From: Ihuprevotella massiliensis
Lineage (GTDB): Bacteria > Bacteroidota > Bacteroidia > Bacteroidales > Bacteroidaceae
Direction of reading: 5' to 3'
Length of the DNA stretch: 64,000 nt
Assembly (NCBI GenBank): GCA_900095835.1
Contig: LT608321.1
Span: 1,539,085 to 1,603,084 of the forward strand
The stretch's first letter is position 1; every line of letters begins with the position of its first letter. Of this stretch, positions 57,961 through 64,000 are shown piece by piece. The translations under genes were made by a program, and so were the position numbers. The notes under the pieces are model-generated. The model did not search any database. It was not told the origin of the DNA and was given only the letters and a program-made list of their open reading frames with translations.

Positions 57961-57968
57961 TATCTTTG
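57961..57968 (+). promoter_or_regulatory. -7 promoter box upstream of the 58-kb receptor gene
   Basis: TATCTTTG matches TAnnTTTG exactly. No TTG is seen at -33. It would give a leader of nearly 400 nt before the receptor gene that includes the short frame at 58035. Confidence 0.4.
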
Positions 57969-58034
57969 CCGTAGATATACTCTCTTACCTCCTAATCTAA
58001 CTCCATCTTTTACCCAATCTAATAGTAGTCTGGT

Positions 58035-58100
58035 ATGAAGAAAAAACTACTATTTTTACAAACATTACTCATAACCTTTGCTTATAGATGTAATAGTTGA
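58035..58100 (+). pseudogene. 21-codon orphan signal-peptide-like frame
   Basis: ATG followed by MKKKLLFLQTLLITFAYRCNS and a stop. It reads like the first part of an exported protein or lipoprotein gene whose body has been lost, or like a leader peptide. It lies about 65 bp after an exact -7 box. I found no continuation in the other frames. Confidence 0.3.
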
Positions 58101-58367
58101 GCTCATAATCAACCACTTGCACCTTCATTCCTATATCGGACAAACTATAAAAGAAGCCTGCATTACAAATACTAAGGCTTATGCGAAGATTTCGCCAAAC
58201 ACAACTGATGGCTCAAATCATTTGCAATAATACACAAGGCTTTAGCAGTGTGTTTAGGGAAAAACCTTAGATTATCAACACTTATGGAAGTCTACAAAAG
58301 ACATATTACAAAAATATTCGTGTAGACTAACAGTCTTTTACCAACTCCTTGTACATTATACTTACCA

Positions 58368-61166
58368 ATGAAATACGTTTTCTCCCTCGTATTATTCCTA
58401 TTATGTAATACTGCTCTGTCCGCGCAGCAAAAAGAAAGTATAGACAGTATCTATATCTATATACATGGACGTGTGGTCGAAGCCCTGAGCTTGCAACCAC
58501 TAGAGCATGCTGAAATCGTTGCCGTAGATGCCAAGGGCGACACCGTCTCGCGCACCCAAAGCGTAGATTACTATAAGCTCTATAATGTGGACAGCAATGG
58601 CGACGTACTCATTGAGTTTAGTCTTGGCGTTCCTACCGCAGGCAATTATACGCTTATCATAAGCAAGGCTAAATTCATGACGCTGCAACACCCGATTGTC
58701 GTTCCAGAGAAACAGAACGGGAAGCGAGTGACGCTCTTTGAAGTGGGGGATTTGCCGTTGGAACGTGGCATCAATCTCAAAGAAGCCACGGTGCGGGCAT
58801 CCAAGATCATGATGCTGGTCAAAGGCGACACGATTATCTACAACGCCGATGCCTTCCAGTTGGCAGAAGGCTCGTTGTTGGATAAACTCATTGAACAGCT
58901 CCCTGGCGTGAGTTTGCGTAGTGGCGGACAAATTATGGTGAATGGCGAATTTGTCAGCAGCTTGCTTATTGATGGCAAGGACTTCTTCAACGGCGATGCC
59001 ACTGTGGCGTTGCGCAACCTCCCCGCCTATGCCGTGAACAAGGTGAAGGTGTATCGCAAGGAGGCTGAAGACAGCTACTTGATGGCACCCGATTCAACGA
59101 CAAAGTCGCAAAATCCTTTGGTGATGGATGTGCGCTTGAAAAAAGAGTTTCACGAGCGCTGGCTGGGTAATATGGATGCTGGCGGTGGTACGCACCACCG
59201 CTACAATGTGCGCGGGTTTGGCATGCGCACAAACGACATTTCACGCCTTTCGGTCTATGGGCGTTTGAACAATGTGGGAGACACGCAACGTCCCACGGAG
59301 AGCGATGCGTGGAGCATTGAGGATTTCGCCACACAACCGCTGACAGACCAAGAAGGCGGTGCTGATTTCCACTGGACTTCCCGCCGAACAAAAACTTATT
59401 TTACCGCTTCCGTGAAAGGCGGTCAGCAGTGGGAAACGATAGGGAATACGGCGATACAACGCAATTTCCTCACAGACGGCACAACGACCAACAGCATGCA
59501 CGCTACCACAGGAGAATCGGAGCGACGAAACTTTGAATACAACGGTCGCTTAGTCCTACCACTTCGCAAAACATTCATTGAGGTGGCGTCCTTGCTCAAT
59601 TATTACAAAGAGAATGACGATGCGCTGACGCATGGAGCGATAACTACTTCCGCGCTCGTGCCTGCCCTTTCTCTGCTCGACTCCTTGCGCCTTCCCACCT
59701 ATGCCCCCTTGCTGATGAGCGACACACGCAGCAAGGGTCATCATGCTTCGCACCAGTTGGAGGCAGCACTTGGTCTGAAAGTGAAGTTCGTGTCGCCTTG
59801 GACGGGCAACGGCATCACGTTGCGTGCCGATGGCAGTTTCGCTGATGGAAAAACGCGCAGTGGGGAAGACTTGGACCGCTTCACACCTGATGCACAATTT
59901 AATCTGCTAGAGAAGAAAACGGCAACGCTTCCGACGCAGACTTACAACCTCAGCACAGGCATTGACTACGAGATACGTTGGAGAGCATGGCAGTGGACCT
60001 TGTCGTATGGATTTTCGCACACCAATAATGAGCGAAGCCGTGATATTTTCATGGCTGAAGCGATGGGCAGAACAACTTTGCCTGCGATGGCGATGGATGC
60101 GAATAACTCCTATCGCTATGCTGACCATAACAACAAGCATGAGGTGCGCAGCGAATGGCGCACTTGGATCAACAAGCATGCTTTGATGCTTCGCCTTCCA
60201 CTCAGCTTTGAACACGCCACCGCGCACGATAGTCGCACCACTTCTGTGCATCCACATTACACATTCTTCCAGCCGTCCTTCACTTGGCTGTCTCCTTGGG
60301 GCTTACATCTTAATTATCGCCTTAGCCGAAAAGCTCCAGAGCTTTCACAACTCTTCAATTTGACCGATAGTTACGACACGCAAATGCGCTATCGGGGTAA
60401 CCCTCATCTCAAATCCTCGCTAACGCACAGTGTAGAGCTCAACTACTCGGGGCGTTCGCAACGATACGCACAGTCGTGGTACGCCAACGGACGCTGGAGC
60501 ACAGACCGTAACAAAATCGTCTGGGCGAGTGTTCTCGATCTGGCAACAGGTAGTTATACCTTTACCCCCGAAAATGTCAGTGGTGACTACCTCTTGGGCT
60601 TCAATGGAGGTTATAGTTGCAATCTTGGCACAGACAATCGTTGGGTGTTTGGCACAACAGCAGAAGGAACATGGCAACAGCAACATTTCCTTGCAACGAC
60701 ACTTGGCACTCATCCTATTCCTGCTGTGCTCAATCACGTCAATTCGTTCAACACGAAGGTGCATGCTCGCCTCACATGGCGGCTTCAAAGTCTGCAAGCC
60801 TCGCTCAAAGCTGGCATCAGTCTCCTTAGCGCAAAAGCCCAAGCTGGAAAGTCCCTCAAAGGCACGGACTGGACAACGGGCGTGGTACTGACCTATAATC
60901 TTCCCTTCGGCTTCCAAGCCAGTTCGGACTTCACCTTCTTTCTGCGCTCAGGATATGAAAACACGCAGGTGCGCCGTTTCAGCAATCTCTGGAACGCATC
61001 GTTGAACAAATCCTTCGGCAAGCATTGGTCTGTGCGCCTTGAGGCTTACGACCTGCTCCGTCAGTTGCACAACACGGAGCGTCTCCTCACCGCCACATAT
61101 TGGCAGGAAACCACCCAACTGACCATCCCACGCTACTTGATGCTGCACCTTGCGTGGCAATTTTAA
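58368..61166 (+). CDS. TonB-dependent receptor-like outer-membrane protein with carboxypeptidase-like domain
   Basis: 932 residues. Signal peptide about 1-19 (ending LSAQ). Residues about 28-125 form a carboxypeptidase-regulatory-like beta-sandwich (IHGRVVEALSLQPLEHAEIVAVD). A plug-like domain follows (about 140-245: GDTIIYNADAFQLAEGSLLDKLIEQLPGV in two parts, LLIDGKDFFNGD, AVNKVKVYRK), then a long barrel ending in F. This OMP_b-brl_3 architecture is common in Bacteroidetes without a SusD partner. No partner is encoded nearby, so the ligand is unknown. Confidence 0.85.
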   Translation: MKYVFSLVLFLLCNTALSAQQKESIDSIYIYIHGRVVEALSLQPLEHAEIVAVDAKGDTVSRTQSVDYYKLYNVDSNGDVLIEFSLGVPTAGNYTLIISKAKFMTLQHPIVVPEKQNGKRVTLFEVGDLPLERGINLKEATVRASKIMMLVKGDTIIYNADAFQLAEGSLLDKLIEQLPGVSLRSGGQIMVNGEFVSSLLIDGKDFFNGDATVALRNLPAYAVNKVKVYRKEAEDSYLMAPDSTTKSQNPLVMDVRLKKEFHERWLGNMDAGGGTHHRYNVRGFGMRTNDISRLSVYGRLNNVGDTQRPTESDAWSIEDFATQPLTDQEGGADFHWTSRRTKTYFTASVKGGQQWETIGNTAIQRNFLTDGTTTNSMHATTGESERRNFEYNGRLVLPLRKTFIEVASLLNYYKENDDALTHGAITTSALVPALSLLDSLRLPTYAPLLMSDTRSKGHHASHQLEAALGLKVKFVSPWTGNGITLRADGSFADGKTRSGEDLDRFTPDAQFNLLEKKTATLPTQTYNLSTGIDYEIRWRAWQWTLSYGFSHTNNERSRDIFMAEAMGRTTLPAMAMDANNSYRYADHNNKHEVRSEWRTWINKHALMLRLPLSFEHATAHDSRTTSVHPHYTFFQPSFTWLSPWGLHLNYRLSRKAPELSQLFNLTDSYDTQMRYRGNPHLKSSLTHSVELNYSGRSQRYAQSWYANGRWSTDRNKIVWASVLDLATGSYTFTPENVSGDYLLGFNGGYSCNLGTDNRWVFGTTAEGTWQQQHFLATTLGTHPIPAVLNHVNSFNTKVHARLTWRLQSLQASLKAGISLLSAKAQAGKSLKGTDWTTGVVLTYNLPFGFQASSDFTFFLRSGYENTQVRRFSNLWNASLNKSFGKHWSVRLEAYDLLRQLHNTERLLTATYWQETTQLTIPRYLMLHLAWQF

Positions 61167-61349
61167 TTGGTTAATCTGACATTTTGAGTGATATTGTTTA
61201 AACAGAAGAAAACTGCCGAACATATTGTATATTTGAATTATCACCCGCAAATGTACAGTTATGAACAGCTCTTTTCTGTATCATACTGGGAGATTGTATC
61301 ACCACAAGTGCCTCCGTGAGGAATACAAAGACAATAAAATGATGTTACC

Positions 61350-61447
61350 GATAAAAAGATTGCGAGCATACAAAAGAACATCAACAGCAGACCAGGAATA
61401 AATTAAAGTTTTAGACACCAAAAGTAGAGTTATTCAAAATAATAGCT
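61350..61447 (+). repeat. Diverged repeat shared with 57.6 kb
   Basis: Blocks AAAAAGATTGCGAGCATACA, AAAGTTTTAGACACCAAAAG and AAAATAATAGCTTA in the same order as at 57570-57650. It ends directly at the -7 box of the tandem array. The rest of the 61167-61506 gap shows nothing else. Confidence 0.5.
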
Positions 61448-61455
61448 TATTTTTG
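61448..61455 (+). promoter_or_regulatory. -7 promoter box of the tandem array
   Basis: TATTTTTG fits TAnnTTTG and lies 51 bp before the chosen start at 61507. An in-frame TTG overlaps this box and is rejected as a start. No -33 TTG is seen. Confidence 0.5.
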
Positions 61456-61506
61456 CACTTATCAGCTGACTCCACGTTGAATTTTATTCTACAAAAACTA
61501 ATGTTT

Positions 61507-62190
61507 ATGATTCGCTCTATTCTTGTGGTTTTGTTCTCAATCTTAGAACTACCCACCTTTGCGCAAAGTTCTCCATCCATTTTTGAATGGAGAACTAATG
61601 CAGAAATTATCTGCAAGGATTCATACCTCACGCTAACGAAAGGGAGCTACTCGGTGTCTCCCAAGTCGAAAATATATACTCACAAGTTTTATACCATCAA
61701 GAGTCTATCTGGAGAGAACTATACACTAAACCTCAATAGCGTAAATGATCCAGACCCTAAATTAGAAGGTGGATACAGTGGTTTTTCTATCTTGTACAAA
61801 GGTCAGAGTATTCTGACTTATTATCCTGGCGACCCACTGTATAATTGCGAAAGTATCACACTGGAGAAGGACAAGTCTCCCTTCTTACAAATACCTCTTG
61901 ACGAAAAGAGCTTCGCACTTTGCTTCGGTGGATGGAATTTTGGTATTGACAATGCACCAGAGTTAGTGATTGTTGTGGTGTCGGAAGGTAAGGCGAAAGT
62001 AGTCTTCGACAACTACGCTTTTGCCTACAAATACACTCCTGCACCTAATTTCTCTATAGAGTTTGTAAATGATTGGTCAGGAATAGAGGGAGACACCGAA
62101 ATTTACAAAAAACCTTCATTCTTGCGCAGTCGAACTAAGCATAAGATTTGGCGTGAGGGAAATATGCTCAAATATAAATCTTGGAAGTAA
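61507..62190 (+). CDS. Secreted protein of unknown function, array copy 1 (candidate immunity protein)
   Basis: 227 residues from the ATG at 61507, chosen because copies 2 and 3 start MIRSIL in the same way. Signal peptide about 1-18 (ending TFAQ), so the mature protein is probably periplasmic. Not recognised as a named family. Conserved blocks between copies are SIFEW, GDPLYNC, FALCFGGW and PELVIVVVSEGKAKVVFDN; two Cys (in LYNC and ALCF) could pair. The first 447 bp are clearly diverged from copy 2, while the rest is nearly identical to it. The neighbouring amidase fragment suggests an immunity role, by inference only. Confidence 0.7.
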   Translation: MIRSILVVLFSILELPTFAQSSPSIFEWRTNAEIICKDSYLTLTKGSYSVSPKSKIYTHKFYTIKSLSGENYTLNLNSVNDPDPKLEGGYSGFSILYKGQSILTYYPGDPLYNCESITLEKDKSPFLQIPLDEKSFALCFGGWNFGIDNAPELVIVVVSEGKAKVVFDNYAFAYKYTPAPNFSIEFVNDWSGIEGDTEIYKKPSFLRSRTKHKIWREGNMLKYKSWK

Positions 62191-62417
62191 CTTGCTACGA
62201 ACACGCTGTGGCAGGTTGGGAGAACCCCAATAAGAATAAAAGTGGTCATGTAGTTGTTATCCTCCCCGGAACAGGGGAATACAACAAGCATTGGGGTGTA
62301 GAAATGCCTCCAATGATGGACACAGGAGTTGGTAGACGCGGAACCCACTATTACCTTAATGATGGTTTTGGAAAATCTAAGATTCCAAATGTTGAATTTT
62401 ACTATTATGCAAATTAG
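62181..62417 (+). pseudogene. C-terminal fragment of a papain-fold (NlpC/P60-like) amidase, copy 1
   Basis: 78 codons from a TTG that overlaps the end of copy 1 in another frame. The segment AVAGWENPNKNKSGHVVVIL followed by PG matches the strand-His-strand part of NlpC/P60 and Tae-type peptidoglycan amidases, where this His is catalytic; the following PPMMDTGVGRRGTHYYLNDGFG...VEFYYYAN fits the C-terminal half of the same fold. The catalytic Cys half is missing, so the product cannot be an active amidase. The fragment ends 6 bp before the next secreted-protein gene. The family reading is my own recognition and is unsearched. Confidence 0.6.
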
Positions 62418-62423
62418 CCCTTT

Positions 62424-63116
62424 ATGATACGTTCTATTCTTTTGGTTTTGTTCTCACTCGTAGAACTAGCCACCTTTGCACAAACATCTCAATCTATTTT
62501 TGAATGGAAAACTAGCTCTGATTTTTCTGTGAAAGAGGTCTTTCGCCCTTTAATCAGAGATAGTTATACAGTGTCACTGAATGACCCCAAGTACAAAGTA
62601 TACACGCTTCACACTTATTCAGTGAAGAACTCTCAAGGAGACACTTACACCATCAAATTAAATAGTGTAGACGACTCTCGCGTAAACCGCGAAAACTATA
62701 ATGGATTCTCTATAGAGCATAAGGGAAAGACTATCCTCTCATACTACACAGGGGATCCCTTGTATAATTGTGGCAATATCACGCTATATAAAGACAAGTC
62801 TCGCTTCTTGCAGATTCCCCTTGATGACAAGAGCTTTGCTCTTTGCTTCGGTGGATGGTTCTATTATGACCAAGATGAAGCACCAGAGTTAGTGATTGTT
62901 GTGGTGTCGGAAGGTAAGGCGAAAGTAGTCTTCGACAACTACGCTTTTGCCTACAAATACACTCCTGCACCTAATTTCTCTATAGAGTTTGTAAATGATT
63001 GGTCAGGAATAGAGGGAGACACCGAAATTTACAAAAAGCCTTCATTCTTGCGCAGTCGAACTAAGCATAAGATTTGGCGTGAGGGAAATATGCTCAAATA
63101 TAAATCTTGGAAGTAA
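62424..63116 (+). CDS. Secreted protein of unknown function, array copy 2 (candidate immunity protein)
   Basis: 230 residues. Signal peptide about 1-20 (MIRSILLVLFSLVELATFAQ). The N-terminal two thirds differ from copy 1 in many residues (for example SDFSVKEVFRPLIRDSYTV) but keep the same block order; from PELVIVVV onward the protein is identical to copy 1. It follows an amidase fragment by 6 bp, the kind of spacing seen between effector and immunity genes. The gene body overlaps the next fragment by about 10 bp. Confidence 0.72.
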   Translation: MIRSILLVLFSLVELATFAQTSQSIFEWKTSSDFSVKEVFRPLIRDSYTVSLNDPKYKVYTLHTYSVKNSQGDTYTIKLNSVDDSRVNRENYNGFSIEHKGKTILSYYTGDPLYNCGNITLYKDKSRFLQIPLDDKSFALCFGGWFYYDQDEAPELVIVVVSEGKAKVVFDNYAFAYKYTPAPNFSIEFVNDWSGIEGDTEIYKKPSFLRSRTKHKIWREGNMLKYKSWK

Positions 63117-63343
63117 CTTGCTACGAACACGCTGTGGCAGGTTGGGAGAACCCCAATAAGAATAAAAGTGGTCATGTAGTTGTTATCCTCCCCGGAACAG
63201 GGGAATACAACAAGCATTGGGGTGTAGAAATGCCTCCAATGATGGACACAGGAGTTGGTAGACGCGGAACCCACTATTACCTTAATGATGGTTTTGGAAA
63301 ATCTAAGATTCCAAATGTTGAATTTTACTATTATGCAAATTAG
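63107..63343 (+). pseudogene. C-terminal fragment of a papain-fold amidase, copy 2
   Basis: Exact repeat of the fragment at 62181-62417, with the same TTG, overlap and 6-bp gap to the next gene. Identical sequence shows the fragment has been copied as part of the 926-bp unit and has had no time to decay. Confidence 0.6.
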
Positions 63344-63349
63344 CCCTTT

Positions 63350-64000
63350 ATGATACGTTCTATTCTTTTGGTTTTGTTCTCACTCGTAGAACTAGCCACC
63401 TTTGCACAAACATCTCAATCTATTTTTGAATGGAAAACTAGCTCTGATTTTTCTGTGAAAGAGGTCTTTCGCCCTTTAATCAGAGATAGTTATACAGTGT
63501 CACTGAATGACCCCAAGTACAAAGTATACACGCTTCACACTTATTCAGTGAAGAACTCTCAAGGAGACACTTACACCATCAAATTAAATAGTGTAGACGA
63601 CTCTCGCGTAAACCGCGAAAACTATAATGGATTCTCTATAGAGCATAAGGGAAAGACTATCCTCTCATACTACACAGGGGATCCCTTGTATAATTGTGGC
63701 AATATCACGCTATATAAAGACAAGTCTCGCTTCTTGCAGATTCCCCTTGATGACAAGAGCTTTGCTCTTTGCTTCGGTGGATGGTTCTATTATGACCAAG
63801 ATGAAGCACCAGAGTTAGTGATTGTTGTGGTGTCGGAAGGTAAGGCGAAAGTAGTCTTCGACAACTACGCTTTTGCCTACAAATACACTCCTGCACCTAA
63901 TTTCTCTATAGAGTTTGTAAATGATTGGTCAGGAATAGAGGGAGACACCGAAATTTACAAAAAACCTTCATTCTTGCGCAGTCGAACTAAGCATAAGATT
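63350..64000 (+). CDS. Secreted protein of unknown function, array copy 3, 3' partial
   Basis: 217 codons are visible before the window ends; by comparison with copy 2, 14 codons including the stop are missing. The visible sequence appears to encode the same protein as copy 2. A third amidase fragment, further copies or a complete effector gene may lie just beyond the edge. Confidence 0.75.
   Translation, partial: MIRSILLVLFSLVELATFAQTSQSIFEWKTSSDFSVKEVFRPLIRDSYTVSLNDPKYKVYTLHTYSVKNSQGDTYTIKLNSVDDSRVNRENYNGFSIEHKGKTILSYYTGDPLYNCGNITLYKDKSRFLQIPLDDKSFALCFGGWFYYDQDEAPELVIVVVSEGKAKVVFDNYAFAYKYTPAPNFSIEFVNDWSGIEGDTEIYKKPSFLRSRTKHKI

Larger units (their letters stand above)
57206..58367. other. 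AT-rich intergenic region between two receptor genes
   Basis: No convincing full gene. It contains a diverged repeat (57570-57650) also present before the tandem array at 61.4 kb, an exact -7 box at 57961-57968, and a 21-codon frame resembling an orphan signal peptide at 58035-58100. Several short frames on the minus strand (such as 57236-57442, starting MNLQEYSKGALFYILLASLF) are too weak to call. Confidence 0.5.
61954..64000 (+). repeat. 926-bp tandem duplication, about two and a half units, open at the window edge
   Basis: Bases 61954-62423 recur at 62880-63349 with a single difference (A62112 versus G63038, synonymous). The full unit 62424-63349 recurs from 63350 to the window end, where the only difference I found is at the position corresponding to 63038 (A at 63964). 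Each unit carries one secreted-protein gene and one amidase fragment. The near-identity implies very recent duplication or gene conversion. Confidence 0.92.

Noticed and set aside
58182-58271. Possible relic of an AraC-type regulator (QLMAQIICNN, FSSVFREK)
   Set aside because: Only about 29 codons with vague resemblance to the helix-turn-helix end; insufficient to call.

Overview
The window looks like a chromosomal segment of a member of the Bacteroidota, order Bacteroidales, most likely close to Prevotellaceae. Evidence: a SusC/SusD pair, several TonB-dependent outer-membrane proteins, promoters of the Bacteroidetes type (TAnnTTTG at -7, TTG about 20 bp upstream), almost no Shine-Dalgarno sequences, a SecD-SecF fusion, and families typical of the phylum (DUF2851, DUF3098 after ftsX, prokaryotic GH3-like protein, PdxB). 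The genus cannot be fixed from sequence reading alone. No rRNA, tRNA, CRISPR array or complete insertion sequence was seen.

Layout. 1-6.7 kb: the 3' part of a siderophore-type TonB receptor, a small membrane protein, and a large secreted GH20 hexosaminidase on the minus strand. 6.7-7.7 kb: a gene-free stretch with dispersed repeats. 7.7-24.2 kb, all minus strand: a susC-susD-fasciclin lipoprotein-lipoprotein-thioredoxin/TPR operon, preceded in transcription order by an M16 peptidase, an S41 C-terminal processing peptidase, coaD, parE and a GNAT-like protein. 24.7-33.1 kb, plus strand: DUF2851, a thioesterase, mnmG, a chromosomal parS-like site, apt, uvrC, dtd and a deoC with a His/Cys-rich N-terminus. 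33.1-34.8 kb: a second gene-free stretch with the same repeats as at 7 kb. 34.8-54.8 kb, plus strand: secDF, then a long housekeeping series (ftsX, DUF3098, uppP, truB, queA, folK-GNAT fusion, O-methyltransferase, rbfA, LolC/E-type permease, gltX, waaA, ispD, GH3-like, Ig-like lipoprotein, pdxB). 54.9-64 kb: a more AT-rich accessory region with two outer-membrane beta-barrel receptors and, at the right edge, a tandem gene array.

The most unusual part is the right edge (61.5-64 kb). Three tandem copies of a small secreted protein alternate with a 78-codon fragment that reads like the C-terminal, His-containing half of a papain-fold (NlpC/P60-like) cell-wall amidase. The unit is 926 bp. The visible parts of the last two copies are almost identical, and the first shares only its 3' half. 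This looks like a toxin-immunity locus that has lost the toxin's front half and amplified the immunity gene; that reading is inference. The array continues past the window end.

Other points of note are a 15/16 match to the ParB site parS beside mnmG/apt, apparently leaderless promoters for mnmG and dtd, a FolK-acetyltransferase fusion, the metal-binding-like tail on DeoC, and a family of paired inverted repeats (core of 24-25 bp plus an alternating CG tract) found twice in intergenic DNA.
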